From Bacteriovoracaceae bacterium (GTDB taxonomy: Bacteria > Bdellovibrionota > Bacteriovoracia > Bacteriovoracales > Bacteriovoracaceae), in assembly GCA_029865945.1 (NCBI GenBank), contig JARXAH010000054.1, positions 1-64,000 of the forward strand: DNA of 64,000 bases. Direction: 5' to 3'. Shown here one piece after another: positions 36,993-45,760 of the stretch. Numbering within the stretch: the first letter of the stretch is position 1; every line of letters begins with the position of its first letter. Made by a program: the position numbers and the translations under genes. Below the pieces are notes generated by a model that saw only the letters and a program-made list of their open reading frames with translations, made no database searches and was not told the DNA's origin.

Positions 36993-38392
36993 TATAGACT
37001 CCCTGGGTTATTAAAATTAATGAAGCTTGATAAATATTTTTTTACTTCACCTTCGTTTTTATATTTTTTCATAATTTCTTGCCCGCTAAATTTGAACAGC
37101 ACGCTAGAACTACTATTCAAAGAAACATCATTAACATTGATTATCACACCATCTGGATTACTTCCGATGGTAGGAAAAAAAGTAATTTTATTTTCCCCTT
37201 TGGTTATGAAACTACATGGAAAATATATTTTTGTGTCTTGTTCTCTTGATGACAAAGAACCAATCATTTGGTCATTGATGTAAGCAGCAAATCCGTCAAT
37301 TTGTGTTTCATAATTTAAATCTATCGAACAATCTTTTCTTTCTCCGTGAGCTTTAATATTTGGTGATCGTTTAAAAGTATTCGCTACTTTTTTATACGAA
37401 GAGTTAGGCAAATAATCTTTAAGTTGATCTTTATATCGAGAAGCTGGTTCATAAAATACAACCTCGTAATTCTTATTATTTAATTCATAAGTTTCAACTA
37501 AACTACGACCTGCACAGACATAAAGAATAATTCTCTTTAGTGACAGAGGCATATTTGCAAAAAAAGAAGAGGGAAATACTCCCTTCATTGCGTCAGTAAG
37601 AAAAGTGACATCAGCTTTACCATCGCTATCTTCAGATACAATTTTAGAGTGTGAATGAATAAAAATCTCTGATGGTTTTCTTTTACTAACAATTGCATGA
37701 ATCGAGTTAATACTTTGATTTTCAATTACTTCCCACCCATTCTTGATTAAGAAAGGTTTAATTTTTTTGTACGCCCTTTCGAAAATTTTATAACCCTTAG
37801 CATCTGCCTCTTTATCCAATAAAGTCTTTTGATTATTTAAGATTGAGGAAGCATCTTCTAAAACGTGAAAATTCCCCTCATCTTCGCTTAGCATCGTTAG
37901 ACATATAGCCTTATTCTTCGCATTTTGGGATTTTCCAAGTCTTTGAGTAAAACCATTTTCGCGAAACAATCGGCTTATTAAATTTAACTTACCGTGAATT
38001 TTTTTTAATTTATTTTTTTCACTTTCTGTCAAAACCGCCAAATTAAAATTAACAAATGCAAGTTTAAGACTATCGTTAGTGCCCAATTCAGTTTTTTCAA
38101 AATCGGTTAACTCATTATCCATAAATTTATCATCGACAATTTCATTTGCACTTTGTTCCGTAACAAATGATTTAGGAGAAAATATATAATCAAACAGAAA
38201 CCGATAATTAGAAAAATATTTTTTAATACTAGGTTTAGATTTCTTTTTATTTTCAAGCTTCTCTTTTTTGGTTTCTAAACTTTCTTCGGAAAAGTGAAAT
38301 TCACACCACTTCCCCATGGAACTGGCCAACGCAAAATTACTTTGAAACATGACTGCGGTGACGATGAATGTGTAAATGATCATTTTATTCAT
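36992..38392 (-). CDS. Exported protein, unknown function
   Basis: 466 residues with a signal peptide ending FALASS. The middle contains an alpha/beta region with KRKPSEIFIHSHSK and LKRIILYVCAGRSLVETYEL, where a strand is followed by Cys-Ala-Gly, a turn that occurs in some caspase-like or hydrolase folds but is not decisive. The last 120 residues look beta-rich (IYFPCSFITKGENKITFF). The start ATG at 38392 has a weak site. It forms a two-gene unit with the 36519 gene. I recognise no family. Confidence 0.62.
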   Translation of the reverse strand: MNKMIIYTFIVTAVMFQSNFALASSMGKWCEFHFSEESLETKKEKLENKKKSKPSIKKYFSNYRFLFDYIFSPKSFVTEQSANEIVDDKFMDNELTDFEKTELGTNDSLKLAFVNFNLAVLTESEKNKLKKIHGKLNLISRLFRENGFTQRLGKSQNAKNKAICLTMLSEDEGNFHVLEDASSILNNQKTLLDKEADAKGYKIFERAYKKIKPFLIKNGWEVIENQSINSIHAIVSKRKPSEIFIHSHSKIVSEDSDGKADVTFLTDAMKGVFPSSFFANMPLSLKRIILYVCAGRSLVETYELNNKNYEVVFYEPASRYKDQLKDYLPNSSYKKVANTFKRSPNIKAHGERKDCSIDLNYETQIDGFAAYINDQMIGSLSSREQDTKIYFPCSFITKGENKITFFPTIGSNPDGVIINVNDVSLNSSSSVLFKFSGQEIMKKYKNEGEVKKYLSSFINFNNPGSL

Positions 38393-38620
38393 ACTAATAA
38401 ACCTATTATTTATTCTATAAAAAATTCACAATCCCTATGTTTCAACTTTGATAAGTTTACCACGTCTCCCCATATGCTGATTTTCGCTGGATTGATTTAA
38501 GGTAATAATTACTAGTGTGAAAAAAAATGATACAGTTTGAGATGTTGATTAAAAAATCAGGTGTAAAATCCCATAGCGATTGTAAATTTTTTGGGCATGC
38601 TAAGTGATGATAAACTCATT

Positions 38621-38650
38621 AAAAGAAGGGAGCATGCTGAACATGCCCCC
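38621..38650 (-). terminator. Terminator of glnN
   Basis: On the minus strand: GGGG, GCATG, a 5-base loop, CATGC, CCC with one bulge, followed by TTCTTTT. It lies 19 bases after the glnN stop. Confidence 0.7.
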
Positions 38651-38668
38651 TACATAAGAAAAACAAAA

Positions 38669-40858
38669 TTATCTTAAGAACAATAAGTCAAAATAACTAG
38701 GTAGCGGCCAATAAGATTCTGGAATAGAATCCTCAAGAACGTTACACTCTGTTGCTATCTTCTCCACAAGCGGCATGATTTCGTTCGCAATTTTCTTCGC
38801 CACTTCTTCTTCAGTCCCGTGGTGAGTTTTGGCCCAGGTATCATTTAATTGCTTATAAATCCCATCGATTTCTTTTAAGTGATGAGCGAGCGACGTTAAG
38901 CGAGATAACTCCACATCGGCCGGGCATGAAATTTCTTTCGAATGATAAACTGTTTGAGCAAGTTCATTTTTGTAAGCAAAGGCGGCCGGAAGCACAAAGC
39001 GGTCCACTAACTTTTTCATCCCTTGAACTTCGATGGAACGGTATTTAATGTAGCGCTCGAGGGATACGTTGTTGAGAGAATGCAACTCACTTTCCGTGAA
39101 TACATTTTGAGTCGTTAAGAATTCATGATTCTTTTTCTCACCAAACGCAATGAGGGAATCGGGAGTCGTTCGGTAATTAGGAAGGCCTCGTTTCTCTGCT
39201 TCTTTTACCCAATCAGATGAATAGCCATCACCATTGAATACGATCGCTTTACATTCTTTGTAGATTTCTTTGGTTAATTTTTGAAGCGCTTCTTGAATTT
39301 TTAATCCACTACTTAAATAAGTTTCAAGTTTTGTCGTTGCAGCAGCAAAACTATCTGAAACGGCCGCATTGAGCACGGCGAGTGGAAGACCAATAGATGC
39401 GCTTGAACCTACCGCGCGAAATTCAAATTTATTTCCTGTGAACGCAAAAGGGGAAGTTCGGTTGCGATCGGTATTGTCTTTGAGAAGATTGGCGAGCTGA
39501 TTCGCGCCCAAATCTAAAATTTTTTGCTCTTCAGGAGTGTAAGCGTGATCAGCTATGAGTGTTTCTAAAATTTTTGTAAGCGTATCTCCTAGAAAAACGG
39601 AGATGATGGACGGCGGCGCTTCGTTGGCCCCAAGTCGGTGATCATTGCTGTGTGAAGCAATGGAGGCGCGAAGTGCAATGGAGCGCTTAAATACCGCCTG
39701 ACAAACCACGGCCACAATCGCAAGAAAGGTGGTGTTTTCATGGGGCGTTTTACTTGGCTCTAAAAGATTTCGTCCCTTGTTATCACTCATGGACCAATTT
39801 AAATGCTTTCCACTTCCGTTAATTCCTTTGAATGGTTTTTCATGGAGCATACATAGAAATCCGTGACGATCGGCCACCTGACGAAGAGTCGACATCACTA
39901 ATTTATTTTGATCATTGGCCACATTGGCTTCCGTAAAGATGGGCGCCAATTCAAATTGACCAGGTGCTACTTCATTGTGACGAGTTTTGGCAGGAATACC
40001 TAGTCGGTACAATTCAATTTCTACGTCTTGCATGAAGGCGAGTACGCGGTCAGGAATCGTTCCAAAATAATGATCTTCTAATTGCTGATTTCTGGAAGTT
40101 AAACTTCCAATCAAACTTCGGCCAGTCATGATGATATCTTCTCGGTCCTGCGCAAAAATTTTATCAACTAAAAAATATTCTTGCTCCACACCGCAAGTAA
40201 CTTGCACATGATCCACATCTTTAAAACCGGCAGTGGTTAAAAATTTGGTCGCATTTTTTCCAAGCGAGTTATTTGAGCGAATGAGAGGAGTTTTCGCATC
40301 GAGAGCGTCTCCATGATAGGAAACAAATGCGGTAGGAATATAGAGCGTTTTTCCATTAAGGCCATCACGAATGAAGATGGGAGAAGTTAAGTCCCAAGTC
40401 GTGTATCCACGAGCTTCGAAAGTACTGCGCGTCCCACCGCTTGGGAAAGAAGAAGCGTCTGGTTCACCTTGTATCAATTGTGAAGCGCTCAGTTTTTCAA
40501 TGGGTCGACCGGCCTCAATGGATAAAAACGAATCATGCTTTTCTGCTGTATCCCCTGTGAGAGGCTGAAACCAGTGACAAAAGTGAGTTACCCCTTTTTC
40601 TAAGGCCCAATCAAGAACCACACCGGCCACATCATTGGCCATTTCTTTGGTGAGTGTTTTTTTTCCTGAAAGTACGTCGCCCAGAGCTTCTCTCGTTTCT
40701 TTTTTTAGAGATTTACTCTCCAATACGTAAAATACATTTTCCCCGTAGTACTGACTAATTTTAAGGGGACGGCCTTGTGGCCCTGCCGGCACTTGTCTTT
40801 CCAGCGGTCTTCTTAGGGCGATGGATTTTCTTGAGTCTTTTTTCCAGGTTTGGTTCAT
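38669..40858 (-). CDS. glnN: Glutamine synthetase, type III
   Basis: 729 residues from the ATG at 40858, which follows AAAGGAGT; the frame is open further to 40888. The length, far above the about 450 of GS I, and motifs such as TSPIFIRDG, FLVD, KTRHNEVAPGQFELAPI, GINGSGKHLNWSMSD and RTSPFAFTGNKFEFRAVGSS identify the GlnN/GSIII family. It makes glutamine from glutamate and ammonia with ATP in the cytosol. The gene is alone, with its own terminator; no GlnK or sigma-54 promoter was seen near it. Confidence 0.96.
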   Translation of the reverse strand: MNQTWKKDSRKSIALRRPLERQVPAGPQGRPLKISQYYGENVFYVLESKSLKKETREALGDVLSGKKTLTKEMANDVAGVVLDWALEKGVTHFCHWFQPLTGDTAEKHDSFLSIEAGRPIEKLSASQLIQGEPDASSFPSGGTRSTFEARGYTTWDLTSPIFIRDGLNGKTLYIPTAFVSYHGDALDAKTPLIRSNNSLGKNATKFLTTAGFKDVDHVQVTCGVEQEYFLVDKIFAQDREDIIMTGRSLIGSLTSRNQQLEDHYFGTIPDRVLAFMQDVEIELYRLGIPAKTRHNEVAPGQFELAPIFTEANVANDQNKLVMSTLRQVADRHGFLCMLHEKPFKGINGSGKHLNWSMSDNKGRNLLEPSKTPHENTTFLAIVAVVCQAVFKRSIALRASIASHSNDHRLGANEAPPSIISVFLGDTLTKILETLIADHAYTPEEQKILDLGANQLANLLKDNTDRNRTSPFAFTGNKFEFRAVGSSASIGLPLAVLNAAVSDSFAAATTKLETYLSSGLKIQEALQKLTKEIYKECKAIVFNGDGYSSDWVKEAEKRGLPNYRTTPDSLIAFGEKKNHEFLTTQNVFTESELHSLNNVSLERYIKYRSIEVQGMKKLVDRFVLPAAFAYKNELAQTVYHSKEISCPADVELSRLTSLAHHLKEIDGIYKQLNDTWAKTHHGTEEEVAKKIANEIMPLVEKIATECNVLEDSIPESYWPLPSYFDLLFLR

Positions 40859-40988
40859 CAGTAACTCCTTTGGGTAGGTGTGTAGCACTAGATATACTAA
40901 ATATTAATTTCAAAATAAGTAAATTTACAGACGCATGCAAGGAACATGGATATAATAGCGTTCTTAGACAAGAAAAAGAACAACTTCC

Positions 40989-42737
40989 ATGAAATTTTTT
41001 CTACGAAAATGGGTAGAGCTCAACGCTTCGATCCCCATGAGAAATTCAAAAAAAATTAGGCCGTTTTGGCATATTTTGAGAGTGATATTTAAGACCTACC
41101 CCAAAGATTTGGGCCTGGGAATTTTATTTCTCATGGCCATCAACACAATTGAAATGTCTCAGCCCATTTTTTTAAAGAAGATAGTCGACAAGATAACTCA
41201 GACAACGAACTGGCAAATTCAAGACTATTTTTTCCCTATTGGGTTATTATTTATGGCCTATCTTGGAATGAGTATTGCTCGTTGGCTTTGGAGATATTTC
41301 TTACTTCGGGCCGCAAGAATGATTGAAAGTCACACGCGACTTCTCATCATGCAAACCACGTCCTTGACCCCCTATTGGGAGCTAAATAAAGTAAGCACCG
41401 GAAGTCGCATCAGTGAATTAAGTTACGACGTCACCGTCTTACAAACTTATATCGCTCCTGGACTCATTATTCTTTGTGATATTTTTATTTACATACCGCT
41501 CATATCATCTGTCATCTATTGGCAAGTGGGCCCTCAAGGTCTTTGGATCTGTTTGCCCTATTTATTTCTCACTTTTTTTTCCATCGTTGCATCGACCAAA
41601 ATGCGAAAATATTTTCAAAATTTATCCCACGATTATTCTTCCCTAAGTACATTATCATTCGAAGACATCAGCGGAATAAAATTCTTTAGATCTCATCAGC
41701 TATTTGCTCACAGATTTGACAGCTACAAAAATCTCGTTGGAAAAACCTTAAAGTGGAATAGAAAAATCAATCAATGGCAAATCTTTTTGGAAGGTTTCGT
41801 GGTGATTGCATTATTTCTCGCTCTGGCGATTTTATTTTTTAGTGCTTTTTACCATCCACACCTATATACCGTTGGATCCATGGCGCTTTGTGTTGCTTTA
41901 ATGGATCGACTTACCTTTCCCTTTCTTGCCTTCTCCCACTACCTAGGATTTCATCACAAATTGGCCGGAAGTGCTCCGAGACTTCTTCCCTATTTTATCA
42001 AGTGGCAAAAGGAAGCGTCGCTTAAGTCCAACGCGATAGGAGATGAAAAAATAAGTTTCCAGCAAATAAAAATAAAAGAGCTTCGTATCAAAAATGATGA
42101 CGAATCCTTGCTTCTTTATGTTCCTTCCTTTGAATTAAATCTTGGCGATCGCGTGGGGGTCGCTGGAAAAATTGGAAGTGGTAAATCTCTATTTTTAAAA
42201 TTGCTAAGTGGTATCATCCCTGAGTCCCAACTTTCTTATGAAGAATTTACCTTTAACGGAAAACCTTTTTATCCTCACGGAGTTCAGGTCCTTCCCTCTC
42301 TTTTGGGTTATTGCCCACAAAATGCACAAATATTTGAATCCACCATTGAGCGAAATATTGTCCTTCATCGCCCCTACGACTTAAACAAATTAAATGAATG
42401 TATCAACGCTTCAGAAATGAAACAAGATCTCCAATCTTGGAAAAATCAACTTCTCACGGAAGTGGGAGAAAAAGGGATTACCATTTCAGGGGGGCAAAAA
42501 CAGCGCTTAGCGTTGGCAAGAGTTCTCTACGGAACACCGTCTCTCTTTTTATGGGATGACATTGTCTCTGCACTAGACCACGCCACCGAAGAAAAAATCA
42601 TGAAAAACTTGCTTGCCCAAAAATATCCTTCGGCCATGGTTCTTGCCACTCACAGGACCAGTGCCTTGGCCGGACTAGACTCCTATTTTGAAATTGAAAA
42701 TAAAACACTCATTCAAAAGGGAAAATATGGAATCTAA
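40989..42737 (+). CDS. ABC exporter half with degenerate catalytic site
   Basis: 582 residues: six membrane helices in the N-terminal half (residues about 35-320), then an ATPase domain with Walker A GKIGSGKS, signature ISGGQKQRLALAR and Walker B LFLWDDIVSALD. The residue after the Walker B aspartate is Asp rather than the catalytic Glu, as in the MdlA/YheI (BmrC) half of heterodimeric exporters. It pairs with the gene that overlaps it by 11 bases. Such exporters move drugs, lipids or peptides outwards; the cargo here is unknown. The start at 40989 has no strong ribosome site, and an ATG at 41037 is possible. Confidence 0.88.
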   Translation: MKFFLRKWVELNASIPMRNSKKIRPFWHILRVIFKTYPKDLGLGILFLMAINTIEMSQPIFLKKIVDKITQTTNWQIQDYFFPIGLLFMAYLGMSIARWLWRYFLLRAARMIESHTRLLIMQTTSLTPYWELNKVSTGSRISELSYDVTVLQTYIAPGLIILCDIFIYIPLISSVIYWQVGPQGLWICLPYLFLTFFSIVASTKMRKYFQNLSHDYSSLSTLSFEDISGIKFFRSHQLFAHRFDSYKNLVGKTLKWNRKINQWQIFLEGFVVIALFLALAILFFSAFYHPHLYTVGSMALCVALMDRLTFPFLAFSHYLGFHHKLAGSAPRLLPYFIKWQKEASLKSNAIGDEKISFQQIKIKELRIKNDDESLLLYVPSFELNLGDRVGVAGKIGSGKSLFLKLLSGIIPESQLSYEEFTFNGKPFYPHGVQVLPSLLGYCPQNAQIFESTIERNIVLHRPYDLNKLNECINASEMKQDLQSWKNQLLTEVGEKGITISGGQKQRLALARVLYGTPSLFLWDDIVSALDHATEEKIMKNLLAQKYPSAMVLATHRTSALAGLDSYFEIENKTLIQKGKYGI

Positions 42738-44472
42738 TCCTTTTGTCTTAAATGAAAATGAGAAAAAATATTTTATTAAACTAAGTGATGGTAGTTTTTG
42801 GAAAATTTTATTGGAATCCATTAACGATGTTAAATTTTTGCTTCCCTATTTTCGGTTAAATACGAGACTAATCATTCTTTCTTTTCTCTCGTTTTTACTT
42901 GGATCATTTTCTTTATTTTTAATTCCTAGATTAATCGGAAGACTCATCGATTCCTATAGCAGTGTTGTCATCACGCAAAAAGAAAAATTTTTTCAGCTCT
43001 TTTTCATCCTCGCTGTTTTATTTATCGCAAGAATCATTTTTGAAGGCCTCTTTAAATATCTATTCGTAGTCGTTGGCCAAAGGGTTTCGAGGAAACTGAG
43101 AGAAGATGTGTTTTATAAAATTTACCGGACGCCGCAAATCTTTTTTGATCTCAATGCGGCGCCTAGGGTTTTAAGTCGCGCGGTTAATGACATCACTCAA
43201 ACGGAATCTATCTTAAATGTAAGTGTGTTTAGTATTTTTAAAGATTTGACCATGGTCTTTGGTGCCGTCGTCAGTGCTTTTTTTATTTCGCCCTGGATGG
43301 CGCTTCCCATGTCCGTGGTGCTATTTATTCTTCTCTACGCTTTGGCCTATATTTCTGCTCAGGGCCGAGTTAATAATTTAAGAACAAGGTCGCTTGCCGC
43401 TAAAAAAAATGCCTCCCTCTCTGATTATATGAATAATCAAGAATCCGTCATCGCTCATCAGTGGTCACCGTTTATTACTCAAAATTTTACAAGATTAAAT
43501 AAACTCTTTTACCTTCTCCACAGTGCTGCTCTTATTCGGTGGGCCACTTTTACGGCCATTCATGCGATTAGTATTGGATTTATCCAGTGCAGTTTATTAC
43601 TTCTAGGGGTTTATTTTATCTCTCAGCACCGTTTAAGTGTAGGGGAACTGGTTTCTTGTATTAGTTATTCGGCGATGATGTTTTCCCCCTTTTTTGATCT
43701 CTCAACTAAAGTGCAAGAAATCCTCAGTGGCCTTGCTTCCTTGGGACGGCTCAGTGATTTTTTTAATGTTCCTGATTCAGTCAATCAATTAAAGTCTGGC
43801 GCCTCATCAACAAATCGTGAGACATGGTGGAAAGCGCCCATCGAAATTAAATTTAAAGATGTTTATTTTACCCACGGTGATAACGATATTTTATTTGAAA
43901 ATTACTCCCTTACTTTTGAAGCAGGTAAGGCAACCGCCATTATGGGACGCACAGGTAGTGGAAAAACCACGCTGATCAATTTACTTTTGCGTTTATACCC
44001 TTTGAAATCTGGGAAAATTTTACTCAATGGAACTTCAGTCGATGATTTTGATTACGAAGAATTTTACGCCAAGATCGCCTACGTCTCTCAAGATCTCTTT
44101 GTTTTCAGAGGGTCAATTAGAGACAATCTCAAATTAGGCCTGGAAATGAGTGATGAGATCATTCTTGAAACGCTACGCAAACTGCAATTTCCTATCGAAA
44201 ATTTTGAAAATGGTTTGGATTTTAAAGTGACCATGTTTGGCCAAGAAATCTCTACCGGGCAAAAACAACTTATTATGCTCGCAAGAATTTTATTAAAACA
44301 CCCCAGCATCATTATTCTCGACGAAGGAACGGCCCACCTTGATGGAAATACGGAATCCAGTTTCTATCAACAACTGCGTTTTCATTTTCCCAATATTACG
44401 ATGCTAGTCGTTGCCCACCGGGAGGCCACCTTAAAATATGTCGACCACATTGTGCACCTCGATCAAAGGTGA
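42727..44472 (+). CDS. ABC exporter half, MdlB/YheH-like
   Basis: 581 residues from the ATG at 42727; an earlier frame start lies inside the first exporter gene. Six membrane helices are followed by an ATPase domain with Walker A GRTGSGKT, Walker B IIILDEGTAHLD (catalytic Glu present) and the divergent signature ISTGQKQLIMLAR. The STGQ form is typical of the MdlB/YheH (BmrD) half. Together with the preceding protein it should form a heterodimer with one complete and one degenerate ATP site. The stop is followed 10 bases later by a PPTase-like gene. Confidence 0.88.
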   Translation: MESNPFVLNENEKKYFIKLSDGSFWKILLESINDVKFLLPYFRLNTRLIILSFLSFLLGSFSLFLIPRLIGRLIDSYSSVVITQKEKFFQLFFILAVLFIARIIFEGLFKYLFVVVGQRVSRKLREDVFYKIYRTPQIFFDLNAAPRVLSRAVNDITQTESILNVSVFSIFKDLTMVFGAVVSAFFISPWMALPMSVVLFILLYALAYISAQGRVNNLRTRSLAAKKNASLSDYMNNQESVIAHQWSPFITQNFTRLNKLFYLLHSAALIRWATFTAIHAISIGFIQCSLLLLGVYFISQHRLSVGELVSCISYSAMMFSPFFDLSTKVQEILSGLASLGRLSDFFNVPDSVNQLKSGASSTNRETWWKAPIEIKFKDVYFTHGDNDILFENYSLTFEAGKATAIMGRTGSGKTTLINLLLRLYPLKSGKILLNGTSVDDFDYEEFYAKIAYVSQDLFVFRGSIRDNLKLGLEMSDEIILETLRKLQFPIENFENGLDFKVTMFGQEISTGQKQLIMLARILLKHPSIIILDEGTAHLDGNTESSFYQQLRFHFPNITMLVVAHREATLKYVDHIVHLDQR

Positions 44473-44482
44473 CGTAGAATTT

Positions 44483-44986
44483 ATGATTTCTCACCACTGG
44501 TTAAAAGAAGGAAGTGTGCAAGTTTTGATTTCTGTACTGAACTCAAGCGAGGCGTTGATTTCTAAACAACGACAACAGGAATTAAAAGATCAAAATTTAA
44601 AAACTCTTTTGTCCGACAATCATTTGAATTTAAGCTACGATGAATTTTTTAATTTAAAATCAGTTCCTGAAAAACAAATTTCCTTAAGTCACACAGAAAA
44701 TGTTTGCGTATCATTCATGACACAAAAATCCAGTACCCATTTTTATGGCATTGATATTGAATCAAGTGATCGAAAGATTTCGCCAAGAGTAGAGCAGTGG
44801 ATTTTGAGAAACCATGCTCTTCATTCTGATCCTTTGATCGCATGGATACGATGGGAAGCCTACTTCAAGGCAAATGCAAAACTAAAAGAATTTAATAGTG
44901 ATGAAAAAAAAATTATTCCCCAATTTGAAGAAATCTATTTTAAGCGATTTTGTATTTGTCTTTGCTTACTTCAAGATATTGACTAG
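44483..44986 (+). CDS. 4'-phosphopantetheinyl-transferase-like protein (divergent)
   Basis: 167 residues from the ATG at 44483 (AAGGTGA upstream, covering the stop of the exporter gene). It has the Sfp-type order: SLSHTEN, then YGIDIESSDR (the G-I/V-D-x-E magnesium site), then WIRWEAYFKA in place of the usual W-x-x-K-E-A-x-x-K. The lysine of the KEA motif is replaced by tryptophan, while Glu and the second Lys remain. It may transfer phosphopantetheine to a carrier protein, or may have changed function. It sits third in the exporter operon. The protein is short for the Sfp family. Confidence 0.55.
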   Translation: MISHHWLKEGSVQVLISVLNSSEALISKQRQQELKDQNLKTLLSDNHLNLSYDEFFNLKSVPEKQISLSHTENVCVSFMTQKSSTHFYGIDIESSDRKISPRVEQWILRNHALHSDPLIAWIRWEAYFKANAKLKEFNSDEKKIIPQFEEIYFKRFCICLCLLQDID

Positions 44987-45606
44987 ATGACATCCTCTTT
45001 ATCAGATTCAAATAGAGGAACTTTATCTTGGATAGATTTTTTTTCTATTGAGGGTTGGTTATTTTGTTCTTTCCAAGGAAAGGATACTTCGATGGCGCCA
45101 TCTTTTTGTGCAATTTTACTATTGGATTGATCTAAATCAGCTGGGACATTTTGAGTGTATTCAAAACGCTGAACACCTCCGATTTTTTGCTCTCCTTTGA
45201 TGGTAATATATCCACCTTTAACTTCAATCTTTAATTCCGTTTTTTTATCTTTGGGCCTTATTTCCAATACTCGTCCCTTTTTTTCGTTGCGCCACTTCAT
45301 GTCATATAAATTTCCTGAACTCGCGTCACTATCAAGACTAAACGCTTGAAAAAAAGAAGACTCCGATTTCCCAAGAGAACTTCTCAGATCTTCAAAATCT
45401 TTAAAAAGCGATTTATCGCCGAAATCCTTCATCATTTCTTGTCGCATTTTTTTAATTTGATTTAAGATTTTAGAAAGATCCGGGGAATCAAAGAAGTCAT
45501 TGTTTATAGTATCATTTGGATCTAACTTGTCCTTATTAACGACGTTTGCTCGTACAGAGTTTGTAGTGATAAAAGAAATTAAAACAACTAAAAAAAATCT
45601 TTTCAT
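44983..45606 (-). CDS. Exported Hsp20/alpha-crystallin-like protein
   Basis: 207 residues with a signal peptide (VVLISFITTNSVRA). Residues 30-90 are helical and charged. Residues 105-185 look like an alpha-crystallin domain: KTELKIEVKGGYITIKGEQK, then FEYTQNVPADLDQSNSKIAQKDGAIEVSFPW, the last part matching the Hsp20 pattern 'f...~lP..vd...~~A...~GvL~v..P'. The C-terminal IXI-like tail is not obvious. Most small heat-shock proteins are cytosolic, so this would be a periplasmic holdase. ATG at 45606 has GAGGAA. It diverges from the DsbD-like gene. Confidence 0.7.
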   Translation of the reverse strand: MKRFFLVVLISFITTNSVRANVVNKDKLDPNDTINNDFFDSPDLSKILNQIKKMRQEMMKDFGDKSLFKDFEDLRSSLGKSESSFFQAFSLDSDASSGNLYDMKWRNEKKGRVLEIRPKDKKTELKIEVKGGYITIKGEQKIGGVQRFEYTQNVPADLDQSNSKIAQKDGAIEVSFPWKEQNNQPSIEKKSIQDKVPLFESDKEDVI

Positions 45607-45760
45607 AAATTCCTCGCCATTAATTTATCATAATTCATTTTCTTTTATCATTTGTTATTCAAAAGCAAAAATTGAGTCAATTATTACCTTATTCTTTTTG
45701 TGTTAAGTGACGTCCTCATGTAAATTAGAATTACTAAACTTATAAAAACTGGATAAATCA

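Noticed and set aside
40859-40988. Sigma-54 promoter before glnN
   Set aside because: No GG-N10-GC pattern of the sigma-54 type was found between glnN and the divergent exporter gene.
42590-42660. Loss of function of the first exporter ATPase because of the changed catalytic glutamate
   Set aside because: Asp in that position is normal for one half of MdlAB/BmrCD-type heterodimers, so it does not indicate decay.
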